DNA from: Methanomassiliicoccales archaeon | Lineage (GTDB): Archaea > Thermoplasmatota > Thermoplasmata > Methanomassiliicoccales > JACIVX01 | Assembly (NCBI GenBank): GCA_028679985.1 | Contig: JAJRAH010000077.1 | Coordinates: 1 to 22,601 of the forward strand | DNA length: 22,601 nucleotides | Direction: 5' to 3' | In this document: piece by piece, positions 1-7,559 of the stretch | Layout: every line of letters begins with the position of its first letter | How positions within the stretch are numbered: the first letter of the stretch is position 1 | Program-made: the position numbers and the translations under genes | The notes under the pieces: generated by a model | What the model was told of the DNA's origin: nothing | Seen by the model: the letters and a program-made list of their open reading frames with translations, nothing else | Database searches by the model: none

Positions 1-360
1 GGTGCGAAGGTGTTCTATCACTCTTGCGGGTCCGTTTATTCGTATTTGAATGACCTAGTCGATATCGGAATAGACATCCTCAACCCGATACAACCTCTGG
101 CGAAGAACATGGATCCGAAGACTCTGAAATCGGAGTTCGGACGGCGCATATGCTTCCACGGTGGGATAGACGAGCAGAAACTGCTGCCCTTCGGATCAAG
201 GAAGGACGTTGAGAAATCGGTCGCCAAGACCGTGGAGATACTCGCGCCTGGTGGTGGGTGGATAGTTGCACCAGCGCATAATATACAACCGGACACACCC
301 CCTGAGAACATAGTGGCTCTGTACGATACCGCCTTCGATGCCGCGAGCCGGCTTCACTGA
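1..360 (+). CDS. UroD-family / methylcobamide methyltransferase-like protein, 5'-truncated
   Basis: This is the last 119 codons of a gene that begins before the window; the frame is open from base 1 and ends at TGA 358-360. It resembles the C-terminal half of the uroporphyrinogen decarboxylase superfamily, in particular the corrinoid-methyltransferase branch (MtaA/MtbA-like): an HSCG segment near residue 8, an FHGGID segment, and the closing pattern HNIQPDTPPENI. In MtaA/MtbA proteins an H-x-C pair plus a later Cys hold the catalytic zinc. Here H-x-C is kept, but the late position reads His (AHNIQ). A methyl-transfer role between a corrinoid protein and a thiol or other acceptor is inferred from family membership; true heme-pathway UroD is less likely because of the HSCG motif. 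The N-terminal half is not visible, so substrate cannot be assigned. Confidence 0.8.
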   Translation, partial: GAKVFYHSCGSVYSYLNDLVDIGIDILNPIQPLAKNMDPKTLKSEFGRRICFHGGIDEQKLLPFGSRKDVEKSVAKTVEILAPGGGWIVAPAHNIQPDTPPENIVALYDTAFDAASRLH

Positions 361-924
361 TCATATCAGCTTGAGCACGTCCGAGCTTGTAATAATGCCA
401 GTAATCTCCCCTCTTCTTGCGGTCAGCACCGCGTGCGAGTTAGACAGTAGAGAGGTGACCGTTTCGATCGGCGTCTGTTCGCTGACCACTGGGAACATTT
501 CGTCCATGATGGACCCAGCATCTTTCTCTGCAAGGTCCTCCATTCTTGTCCCATCTTTGAGGAGCATAAGCACTCCGTATTCGCTCACGCTCCCGACTGG
601 ATGAGGTCCCTCGAAGACTGGAAGCTGAGAATAGCCTGTCTCCCTCATTATCTCCGATATGCGCTTCACCTTCTCGTTGACCTGGACCGACACAACTTCT
701 CTGGACGCAACGTCAATGGCCTTCATCCCTTGCCTGTGCTTCCCCACCTCGTCTTGAAGGACCCTGAAGATACTGATTATGGATTCGTAACTTCCGCTCA
801 TTCCTCCGCGTTCGATCTTGGCGATGGTCGATTGGCTAACTCCTGACAGGTTCGCCAGTTCGACTTGTGTCAGGTCGATCGACTTCCTGAGACGTTTGAT
901 CTCGGAGACATCCGGGAACTTCAC
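361..924 (-). CDS. HTH (XRE-type) plus CBS-pair transcriptional regulator
   Basis: This 187-residue protein has an N-terminal helix-turn-helix at about residues 5-60 (LTQVELANLSGVSQSTIAKI is typical XRE) followed by two CBS domains at about 68-125 and 135-187, the second ending GIITSSDVL. CBS pairs bind adenosyl ligands such as AMP, ATP, SAM or MTA, so this is likely a ligand-controlled DNA-binding regulator. The start is GTG at 924-922. No Shine-Dalgarno precedes it, but a TATA-like TTCATATAGG is centred about 25 nt upstream, which fits leaderless transcription. Its stop directly abuts the stop of the convergent UroD-like gene. It is divergent from the methionine adenosyltransferase gene, making SAM control a natural hypothesis. 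HTH and CBS assignments are strong; ligand and target are inference. Confidence 0.88.
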   Translation of the reverse strand: MKFPDVSEIKRLRKSIDLTQVELANLSGVSQSTIAKIERGGMSGSYESIISIFRVLQDEVGKHRQGMKAIDVASREVVSVQVNEKVKRISEIMRETGYSQLPVFEGPHPVGSVSEYGVLMLLKDGTRMEDLAEKDAGSIMDEMFPVVSEQTPIETVTSLLSNSHAVLTARRGEITGIITSSDVLKLI

Positions 925-937
925 AATCCGATGATTG

Positions 938-953
938 TCATATTCCTATATGA
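938..953 (-). promoter_or_regulatory. TATA box overlapped by a 6-4-6 palindrome upstream of the HTH-CBS gene
   Basis: The sequence TCATAT-TCCT-ATATGA is a perfect 6-bp inverted repeat. On the minus strand it overlaps TTCATATAGG (954-945), whose centre lies about 25 nt before the GTG start at 924, the standard archaeal TATA-to-start distance. A symmetric site over the TATA box is what an autorepressing HTH dimer would need. Only the sequence and spacing are seen; binding is inferred. Confidence 0.5.
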
Positions 954-971
954 ATAATTGTGTCAATCAGC

Positions 972-979
972 TATTTATG
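972..979 (+). promoter_or_regulatory. Candidate TATA box for methionine adenosyltransferase
   Basis: TATTTATG lies in the 168-nt divergent intergenic region. A TATA box here would start transcription near position 1000, leaving a leader of about 93 nt before the ATG at 1093. The leader contains a short CCGC-GTT-GCGG hairpin at 1008-1018. The match to the archaeal TATA consensus is moderate and no alternative nearer the gene is better. Confidence 0.4.
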
Positions 980-1092
980 CAGGAAATCGTTAACAACGGT
1001 TCTAAGGCCGCGTTGCGGAGCATCTGGATTGAAAGAGCACGTATGATGCGGGCGAGTTACAGAACATCAGTCGTCTAGAATGGTGACATGTC

Positions 1093-2289
1093 ATGGTCAA
1101 GAATATTTTCGTTGAGCAGGTCGACCACATCCCGGTCAACAAGCAGAGAGTAGAGCTTGTGGAGAGAAAGGGCATAGGGCATCCTGACAGCATTGCCGAC
1201 GGACTGTCGGAATCCGTCAGCAGAGCCCTCAGCCAGATGTATATCGAAAGGTATGGCAGGATCCTCCACCACAACACCGACGAGACGCAGATTGTCGGTG
1301 GTCAATCCTCTCCCAAGTTCGGCGGAGGAGTCATGCTGGAACCGATATACATTCTGCTCGTCGGTCGCGCGACTACCGAGGTGAATGGAGAGAGACTACC
1401 CTTCAGATCCACCGCGATCAGGGCGGCCTCTGACTACCTTCGAGTCCATTTCCCGAATCTGGACGTCGGAACGGATGTCTCGCTGGACTGCAAGATTGGC
1501 AAGGGCAGTGTCGATCTCAGCGCAGTTTACGAGACGAGGAAGCTTCTCGCGAACGATACGTCCTTCGGTGTGGGATATGCGCCTCTTAGCGAGACTGAGA
1601 AAGTCACGCTCGAGACAGAGAAATATGTCAACGGTGAAATGAAGAGGAAGCTGAAAGAGACGGGAGAGGACGTAAAAGTCATGGCATCTCGCGTCGGAGA
1701 CAAGCTGTCGCTCACGGTCGCCTGTGCGATGGTCGACAGGTACATTGAGGACCCCGATCATTATCAGAGTGCGATCGCTGAGATGAGGAGTCTGATTACG
1801 GACTATGCCGTGAAATTCACGGATCTTGATGTCGACGTTTTTGTCAATACCGCCGACAATTACAAGGACGGAATATACTATCTAACGGTCACTGGTCTGT
1901 CGATGGAGAACGGGGACGATGGATCCGTCGGAAGGGGGAATAGGGTGAATGGACTCATCACTCCGTTCAGACCGATGAGCATGGAAGCCGCGGCTGGTAA
2001 GAACCCGGTGACGCATGTCGGAAAGCTCTACAACATTCTTGCGAAGACAATAGCCGAGGAGATTGCCGCCGAGGCCGGTGGAGATATCCTCGAGGCGAGA
2101 GTCAGGATTCTGTCGCAGATAGGTAGACCCATCAACGATCCCCAGACCGCAAGCGTACAGCTGATAACCGCCAAGAACGCGAAATTCTCCAAGTTGAAGA
2201 CCGATTCAGAACGGATCGTGGACTACTGGTTGGAGAACATCGGATTGATTACAGGCAAAATAGTAAATGGCGAGATAACGGTATTCTAG
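1093..2289 (+). CDS. mat: Archaeal-type S-adenosylmethionine synthetase
   Basis: This 398-residue protein matches the archaeal methionine adenosyltransferase family (PF01941), which makes SAM from methionine and ATP in the cytosol and is distinct in sequence from bacterial MetK. Visible family signatures include GIGHPDSIADGL at residues 27-38, HHNTDETQIVGG at 59-70 and a C-terminal segment RILSQIGRPINDPQTASVQL. The length equals the usual size of about 400 residues. The ATG at 1093 is preceded by GGTGA at 1082-1086 with a 6-nt spacer. The next gene follows after 3 nt, so the two are probably co-transcribed. The divergent HTH-CBS gene is a candidate regulator. No missing motifs or frame breaks were seen. 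Confidence 0.97.
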   Translation: MVKNIFVEQVDHIPVNKQRVELVERKGIGHPDSIADGLSESVSRALSQMYIERYGRILHHNTDETQIVGGQSSPKFGGGVMLEPIYILLVGRATTEVNGERLPFRSTAIRAASDYLRVHFPNLDVGTDVSLDCKIGKGSVDLSAVYETRKLLANDTSFGVGYAPLSETEKVTLETEKYVNGEMKRKLKETGEDVKVMASRVGDKLSLTVACAMVDRYIEDPDHYQSAIAEMRSLITDYAVKFTDLDVDVFVNTADNYKDGIYYLTVTGLSMENGDDGSVGRGNRVNGLITPFRPMSMEAAAGKNPVTHVGKLYNILAKTIAEEIAAEAGGDILEARVRILSQIGRPINDPQTASVQLITAKNAKFSKLKTDSERIVDYWLENIGLITGKIVNGEITVF

Positions 2290-2292
2290 CGG

Positions 2293-2877
2293 ATGAAGCT
2301 CGTCAATCTCCCAAAATACGGCCCTTTACACCGTTTCGCCGATTATCATGTGTACAGGGTCCTTCGCATCCTTTCAGACAGAAAGCGCAGAGGGAGGAAG
2401 CAACTTGCTGTACTCGTCGGTGTGGGCGAGGGTAGCATGCGGACGATTCTCGACTGGATGCGGGAGAAGGGACTTGTCAGTGTCAAGCAGACGGGTGCTA
2501 GGATTACGAACACGGGCCTAGAGTTCCTTTCGAGGTTGCCCATCCAGGTGAGTGACATGAGATCATCCGGCATATCTCTTGGAATCTGCAATGTCGCAGT
2601 CCTCGTGAGAGGCCGAACCGAAATGGTCGGATCTGGTATAGAACAGCGAGATGCGGCGATAAAGGCGGGAGCAGAAGGAGCCACGACGATCGTTGTCAGT
2701 GGCGGAAGGCTTGTGGTGCCCACAAACTATGACCTAGATAAAGAGGACCCTGATCTGGCATCATCGATAAGGGATATTTTCGACCTGAGAGAAGGCGATG
2801 TCATAATCGTCGGGAGCGCCGCATCAAGGGATACTGCAGAAGAGGGAGCGCTCGCAGCTGCGCTCGATCTCCTGTGA
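2293..2877 (+). CDS. Winged-helix protein with DUF4443-like C-terminal domain
   Basis: The 194-residue product has an N-terminal winged-helix-like region (about 15-80) with a recognition segment near GVGEGSMRTILDWMREKGLV, followed by a compact alpha/beta domain (about 90-194) that resembles archaeal DUF4443: GIEQRDAAIKAGAEGATTIV and EGDVIIVGSA. The function of that domain is not known to me. The gene starts 3 nt after the methionine adenosyltransferase stop, which implies translational or transcriptional coupling. The HTH suggests DNA binding, possibly a co-encoded regulator responding to SAM-related metabolites through the C-terminal domain; this is inference from position only. Codon use looks like its neighbours. 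The DUF4443 name is from memory of the family, so it is less certain than the winged helix. Confidence 0.75.
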   Translation: MKLVNLPKYGPLHRFADYHVYRVLRILSDRKRRGRKQLAVLVGVGEGSMRTILDWMREKGLVSVKQTGARITNTGLEFLSRLPIQVSDMRSSGISLGICNVAVLVRGRTEMVGSGIEQRDAAIKAGAEGATTIVVSGGRLVVPTNYDLDKEDPDLASSIRDIFDLREGDVIIVGSAASRDTAEEGALAAALDLL

Positions 2878-2965
2878 ATGTTTTGTCAACGTAAGTCCTG
2901 CGCTAACGAGCTGATTTCTTAATCTAGATACTGAAGGATTCTTCGGTGATTGAGTCGAGAAAGGA

Positions 2966-2973
2966 CTATATAC
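2966..2973 (+). promoter_or_regulatory. TATA box of the DUF4430/ECF operon
   Basis: CTATATAC in a locally AT-rich stretch is a good archaeal TATA box. Transcription would begin near 2995, 5 nt before the palindrome at 2998-3014, giving a leader of about 58 nt ending in a strong GGAGGAG ribosome-binding site (3042-3048) before the ATG at 3054. The remainder of the 176-nt gap after the previous gene shows no coding sequence. Confidence 0.65.
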
Positions 2974-2997
2974 AGCGACATCATTTAGCCATTATAG

Positions 2998-3014
2998 TTG
3001 GATGATACATCCAA
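2998..3014. promoter_or_regulatory. Perfect 7-3-7 palindrome at the ECF operon start (candidate operator)
   Basis: TTGGATG-ATA-CATCCAA has perfect 7-bp arms around a 3-nt centre and sits at the expected transcription start, about 25-45 nt past the TATA box. A repressor bound here would block initiation. It could instead fold as a hairpin at the 5' end of the mRNA. A second, weaker inverted repeat (CATGC-CAGGAT-GCATG, 3022-3037) follows just before the ribosome-binding site. Confidence 0.55.
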
Positions 3015-3053
3015 CATAAAGCATGCCAGGATGCATGAAACGGAGGAGAATTC

Positions 3054-4712
3054 ATGAAGATCTTAGCTATCTCGACGCTGCTGATGATCGTTGTCGCGTC
3101 CCTCGCGGTCTCTGCCTCAGCTGCGGATGCCGAGCCAGAGGGTTGCATGGTATTGGTCGATTACGGGAACGGCAAGGTTCTATGGACGACGGTCTACGGT
3201 CAGGAAAGCATGAACGCATTCAACGTTACGGTGAAGGCCGCTGAACAACTCGGATTGGATCTCGATTACTCCGAGTCAGCGTACGGAGTATTCGTGAATG
3301 GCATCGAAGGAGTGATGGGGGACTGGCCGAACGAATGGTGGCATTTCTGGATATGGGATTCCATAGGTGAAGAGTGGGATGTTGCATCAGAAGGACCGTC
3401 ATCAACTCCGGCGCAGGATATCGCGGCAATAGGCTGGAGCTATGTCATGGACAGAGCTGACTTCACATCGCAGTCACCCATCGCGACCCCTGATCACAAG
3501 TATCCTTGGACCAGCATGAGACATGACCTCCTAAGCACTGGAGCTTCACAGATCGGATTCTCTGGGACGGTCGACCTTGAATGGAATAGAGATCTTGGGA
3601 ACGGGCCCATCTCTTCCTCTGTCGTCGCTGCAGGCGATCGACTGTTCGTTCTAACCTCCGGGATCTACAATTGGACTGACATGATATATGAGTCTCCTCC
3701 CATTCTCTCGTGTCTGGATCGAACAGGAGACGAGGTGTGGAATGCAACGATCGAGGGAGCGATGTTCGAGATTGCCTCTCCCCTGATAGCTGGGGGCATC
3801 GTTGTCATTCCATCCACGAACGGGGTAGTCTACGCATTCAATGCGGAAAACGGGATGCCGCAATGGGATGCCGCCATTGGCTCGTCAGCCAACGGAGTGA
3901 CATCGTCTCCAATACTCTACAGGAACCAGATCATCGTCGGAGGTGGAGACGGGAAGCTGTACTCGTTCGCCGAGAATGGGTCGGTTCTTTGGTCTACACA
4001 GCTGTCGTCCTCAATCTACTTCTCGTCCCCGTCCGCGCGCGATGGTGTGATCTATATAGGCTCCGAGGAAGGAAAGTTGCACGCGGTCGCAGCCAATGGG
4101 ACGGGCGAGATATGGAACCTAACAGTTGGAGGGAAAGTGCGTTCCGCTCCATTGCTCCTTGAGGATGAAGTTGTGGTGACGTACTCGACCTACGAAGGTA
4201 TAGTCGCGGTCGATGGTGGTGTGGTTGCAGCCGCGTACGACGGTGAGGAAATCTGGAGAGTAGACGTCAATGCTACTTCGAGCTCTGCCGCCGAGACCGA
4301 TAGCGGCATCATTGTCTCTTCCAGAGACGGATTGACGATGGTCTCGCTGAGTGGGCAGGTACAATGGAAGACGGATCTTGGGGCTCCAATCACCGGTTCA
4401 CCGTCCGTAGCCAATGACACGATCTATGCGGTTACCGCCGAAGAGCAGAGTCGTTTGGTCGCTGTCGACTTGACAGGGGCGGTAGTCTGGTCCTATGCCC
4501 TCGAACCGGAACAGTACTCGATGTGCTCTCCGACGATATCGGACGACACGCTTTACGTGACGTCGGACAATGGTCACGTCTATGCCATTTCGTTGAGCGA
4601 GACGGAAGACACTGGAATGGACCCTTTCGTCCTGAGCGCCGTCATCGCGTTGGCCCTAACAATACCGATACTCGTCATCATCAACTATATCTGGCGGAGG
4701 AGACGGGGGTAG
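3054..4712 (+). CDS. Membrane-anchored DUF4430 domain plus eight-repeat PQQ-like beta-propeller
   Basis: This is a 552-residue cell-surface protein. Residues 1-23 form a signal peptide. Residues about 54-131 look like DUF4430, the small domain related to the C-terminal domain of transcobalamin and intrinsic factor (WWHFWIWDS at 95-103). A typical propeller entry follows (WTSMRHDLLSTGAS, 152-165), then eight PQQ-type repeats with a conserved Trp at 177, 229, 271, 313, 354, 401, 438 and 479, spaced 37-52 residues. Residues about 524-547 are a transmembrane anchor followed by RRRRG, so the bulk is extracellular. The ATG at 3054 has a GGAGGAG site 5 nt upstream. It opens an operon with a DUF4430 lipoprotein and a complete ECF transporter, which suggests substrate capture at the surface, possibly of cobalamin. 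The fold calls are firm; the ligand is inference. Confidence 0.9.
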   Translation: MKILAISTLLMIVVASLAVSASAADAEPEGCMVLVDYGNGKVLWTTVYGQESMNAFNVTVKAAEQLGLDLDYSESAYGVFVNGIEGVMGDWPNEWWHFWIWDSIGEEWDVASEGPSSTPAQDIAAIGWSYVMDRADFTSQSPIATPDHKYPWTSMRHDLLSTGASQIGFSGTVDLEWNRDLGNGPISSSVVAAGDRLFVLTSGIYNWTDMIYESPPILSCLDRTGDEVWNATIEGAMFEIASPLIAGGIVVIPSTNGVVYAFNAENGMPQWDAAIGSSANGVTSSPILYRNQIIVGGGDGKLYSFAENGSVLWSTQLSSSIYFSSPSARDGVIYIGSEEGKLHAVAANGTGEIWNLTVGGKVRSAPLLLEDEVVVTYSTYEGIVAVDGGVVAAAYDGEEIWRVDVNATSSSAAETDSGIIVSSRDGLTMVSLSGQVQWKTDLGAPITGSPSVANDTIYAVTAEEQSRLVAVDLTGAVVWSYALEPEQYSMCSPTISDDTLYVTSDNGHVYAISLSETEDTGMDPFVLSAVIALALTIPILVIINYIWRRRRG

Positions 4713-4719
4713 GAAAGAG

Positions 4720-5223
4720 ATGAGATTGGGGGGATTGGTCTGGCTGGTCATCGCCATGACTGTATTTGCAGCGGTGACGCTGTCGGGCTGTCTCTCCGGG
4801 GGAGAGGGTGGGGACGAGTCACGTGTCTCCTCCCTCGTCATCGATTTCAAGGGATCGGGAGGGTCGGTCAACCCCGGAAATCTGACAGCGTGGACGAAGG
4901 AAGGGGGTGCGTGGTCTGTCGAGACCCATTCGAACGAGGGTCATACCATGTGGATATTCAACAATGTCACCTCTGGATTGACTGTCCTCGATCTTCTGGA
5001 AAGGTGCGCTGAAATCGGTGCTTTCGAAGTCTCGACGAAGCACTATGTCGGCATGGGAACTCTCGTGGAGTCGATTGACGGAGTTCTGAATGAGAAGCCA
5101 GGACGGGGATGGCAGTACTACGTGAACGATCAGTATGCCATGCAGGCTTGCGACTTGTTCGAGATGGAGAACGGTGACATCGTGACCTGGGTGTTCGCAG
5201 ACGTTTCGGACCTGCCGCGGTAG
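4720..5223 (+). CDS. DUF4430-domain lipoprotein
   Basis: The 167-residue product starts with a lipoprotein signal (hydrophobic residues 5-22, lipobox LSGC with Cys24) and a Gly/Glu-rich spacer. Its C-terminal part (about 85-160) is DUF4430: LTVLDLLERCAEIG, then GRGWQYYVNDQYA at 128-140 and NGDIVTWVF at 151-159. That domain is related to the transcobalamin beta-domain and is typical of surface-bound ligand-binding proteins next to transporters. The gene begins 7 nt after the propeller gene and ends 5 nt before ecfT. A role as the second extracellular binding protein feeding the ECF importer is inferred; the two DUF4430 proteins could act as a pair with the propeller. The cobalamin link rests on the domain family, not on residues I can verify. 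Confidence 0.88.
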   Translation: MRLGGLVWLVIAMTVFAAVTLSGCLSGGEGGDESRVSSLVIDFKGSGGSVNPGNLTAWTKEGGAWSVETHSNEGHTMWIFNNVTSGLTVLDLLERCAEIGAFEVSTKHYVGMGTLVESIDGVLNEKPGRGWQYYVNDQYAMQACDLFEMENGDIVTWVFADVSDLPR

Positions 5224-5228
5224 ATCTC

Positions 5229-6095
5229 ATGCTCTTCCCCTACAAGAACACGTCATCGAGAATCCACCGGCTCGACGCCAGACCGAAGATAGTATTCGTT
5301 CTCGCGGTGTTCATCTCATCGATCCTGCTGTCCGACATTCTGTATCTCTCGGTCCTGCTTGCCTTCGTCTTGATGGTCGCTGCGGTGGCTCACACTCTCA
5401 GATCCACTTGGAGCTTATTGAGGTACGCAGCCTTCGTGGCCGTTTTTGTCGTTCTTTTCAACGTGCTGCTTTCAAGCGGAGACAATGTCCTGTTCATGCT
5501 CGGACCGATTGCTGTAACGAGCGAGTCGATACTATTCTCCATCAGCATGTGTCTGCGTCTCTTCTTGGCCGTATCCGCCTTCGCGCTCCTCTCTTTCGCT
5601 ATTCATCCAGATGAAGCATTGAGAACGATGTCGAGGGTCGGGTACAAGACGATGACGGCATTGTCTCTCTCTACGCGGATGTATCCCACGATCGCAGCAG
5701 ATTCGAGGAACATCATGGACTCGATGCGTGCGAGAGGCGTCGAATTCGATAGTGGTGGATTCTTTAGGAAGCTCAGGGCGAGAGCCAACGTCGTAATGCC
5801 GTTGCTTTTCAATTCACTTGACAGGTCAATCGCCATAGCCGAGGCGATGGAGACCAGAGGCTTCGGCGCAGGGAGGAGGACCAACTATTCCGAATCGAAG
5901 TTGGCCCGGGGACAGAAGTGGATGATCACCTTCTTCATAATCTCCATCGTCGTCGGGATAGTCCTCTTCGTCTTCGGGTACGGAAATGCGGACTATCTGA
6001 ACGGTGCTGGCTTTGAATATGACCTCGGCGATGCAATCGTTCTCTTCGCCTACGTGGTGCTCCTCTCTCCAATACTTGTCGGGGGTCCTGAATGA
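5229..6095 (+). CDS. ecfT: ECF transporter transmembrane coupling protein EcfT
   Basis: This 288-residue integral membrane protein has several hydrophobic segments (about 20-55, 65-82, 100-125, 232-250, 267-285) and the two cytoplasmic coupling motifs of EcfT proteins: MRARG at 166-170 and METRG at 207-211, each starting a helix that docks into the ATPase. It couples ATP hydrolysis to toppling of the S component in energy-coupling-factor importers of vitamins, cobalt or nickel. It overlaps the ATPase gene by ATGA (6092-6095), so translation of the two is coupled. The second motif has Thr in place of the usual Ala (ETRG), a mild variation. With its own ATPase and S component in the same operon it is a dedicated transporter. 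Confidence 0.93.
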   Translation: MLFPYKNTSSRIHRLDARPKIVFVLAVFISSILLSDILYLSVLLAFVLMVAAVAHTLRSTWSLLRYAAFVAVFVVLFNVLLSSGDNVLFMLGPIAVTSESILFSISMCLRLFLAVSAFALLSFAIHPDEALRTMSRVGYKTMTALSLSTRMYPTIAADSRNIMDSMRARGVEFDSGGFFRKLRARANVVMPLLFNSLDRSIAIAEAMETRGFGAGRRTNYSESKLARGQKWMITFFIISIVVGIVLFVFGYGNADYLNGAGFEYDLGDAIVLFAYVVLLSPILVGGPE

Positions 6096-7558
6096 TTACT
6101 GTCGAATCCTTGACTTTCACCTACGCAGGATCCAATCGCCCGGTATTAGAGGACGTTTCTACACAGGTAGAGGAAGGCGAGTTCGTACTCGTGGTGGGCA
6201 AATCCGGATGCGGGAAATCGACGTTGTGCCGAGTACTGAACGGTCTCATTCCCCACTTCTATGGAGGGATTCTGTCAGGAAGGGTGTTCGTCGACGGGCG
6301 AGACACCCGTAAGACTCCGCCGTCAAGATGCGCGGACCTGATTGGAATGGTGTTCCAAGACCCCGAGAATCAGCTTGTGATGACGAACGTCGAGAACGAG
6401 ATGGCGTTCGGATTGGAGAACTTGGGAGTCCCGGTTCCGGAGATGAAGGAACGTGTGCTGAGATATGCAGACTACTTCGACCTCAGGAGATTCTTTCATC
6501 GTTTCATTCCGGAGCTGTCTGGGGGCGAGAAGCAGAAAGTAGCCCTCGGCTCAGTGCTGGCTATGAATCCGAAGTACCTGATTCTCGACGAACCGACATC
6601 TCAGCTTGACGCCGAGAACGCGGCCCTTTTTCTCGATTTCCTGACAAAGGTCAACACTGAACTCAAGATAGGAGTGATCCTGGTAGAGCATAGGCTGGAG
6701 CGATGCCTGCGTTATGCTGACCGGGTGATACTGATGGACAATGGTAGGATCATAGCGGATGGGCCGAAGATCGACATTGTCCCCTCTCTGAAGGAGCATG
6801 GGCTTATAGGAGGAATCTCAAGGACTCTCAGCTCGACTACTGGGGAGGGAGAGCTCCTGCTTTCCGCCAGGAACGTGCACTTCTCGTACGACGAGGTGTC
6901 GGTGCTTGACGGAGCCGATCTGGACCTCGCGGAAGGGGAGCTCGTGGCAATCACCGGCGCAAACGGAAGCGGCAAATCGACACTCATCAGGCAGCTGAAC
7001 GGGTTGCTGAGACCGCAATCGGGGAGCGTCACCGTGCTCGGAAAGGACGTTCAGTCGGTCACGACTGCTGCATTGTCGCGAGAGATCGGGTACTTGGGCC
7101 AGAACCCTAACGATTACTTGTTCGAAGAGACGCTTCAGAAGGAACTGGAGTTTACGCTGTTGAACCTGGGCGTCGATGAGAGAGAGTGGAACGACCGGAT
7201 TGAATGGACGCTCTCCGAGCTGGACCTCGAAGGTTTCAGGGAGACATTCCCGCGCGATCTGAGTTGCGGGCAGAGGGAGCGGGCCGCATTGGCCACGGTC
7301 CTCGTCGGACGTCCGAAGATACTCGTGCTTGACGAACCGACAAGAGGCCTCGACTATTGGAGCAAGAGAAAGCTCGGTTCAGTACTCGAGGATCTCAGGC
7401 GGCAGGGCATGACGACCCTATTGGTCACGCACGATTATCGGTTCATAGCCGAGAACGCGACACGCGTCCTCCGCCTTGAGGAAGGGCGATTGTCCGAATC
7501 ATCCGTCGACCACATGATGTTTCTCGCGTTGGAGAGCGCTGCCACCGGAGGTACCTGA
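6092..7558 (+). CDS. ecfA: Fused ECF transporter ATPase (two ABC domains in one chain)
   Basis: The 488-residue protein carries two complete ABC ATPase domains, equivalent to EcfA1 and EcfA2 joined. Domain one: Walker A GKSGCGKST at 36-44, Q-loop Q89, signature LSGGE at 142-146, Walker B with YLILDE at 162-167, switch His200. Domain two: Walker A GANGSGKST at 289-297, Q337, signature LSCGQ at 390-394, ILVLDE at 410-415, His447. The linker lies near 240-256. The signature in domain two has Cys for the first Gly, but both sites otherwise look functional. It powers the EcfT/S complex at the inner membrane face. The start ATG overlaps the ecfT stop; the S component starts 1 nt after its own stop. 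Assignment is firm. Confidence 0.96.
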   Translation: MITVESLTFTYAGSNRPVLEDVSTQVEEGEFVLVVGKSGCGKSTLCRVLNGLIPHFYGGILSGRVFVDGRDTRKTPPSRCADLIGMVFQDPENQLVMTNVENEMAFGLENLGVPVPEMKERVLRYADYFDLRRFFHRFIPELSGGEKQKVALGSVLAMNPKYLILDEPTSQLDAENAALFLDFLTKVNTELKIGVILVEHRLERCLRYADRVILMDNGRIIADGPKIDIVPSLKEHGLIGGISRTLSSTTGEGELLLSARNVHFSYDEVSVLDGADLDLAEGELVAITGANGSGKSTLIRQLNGLLRPQSGSVTVLGKDVQSVTTAALSREIGYLGQNPNDYLFEETLQKELEFTLLNLGVDEREWNDRIEWTLSELDLEGFRETFPRDLSCGQRERAALATVLVGRPKILVLDEPTRGLDYWSKRKLGSVLEDLRRQGMTTLLVTHDYRFIAENATRVLRLEEGRLSESSVDHMMFLALESAATGGT

Positions 7559-7559
7559 C

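Noticed and set aside
3001..3053. Cobalamin riboswitch in the ECF operon leader
   Set aside because: The leader is only about 58 nt and lacks a B12-box-like segment; a protein operator at 2998-3014 is more likely.
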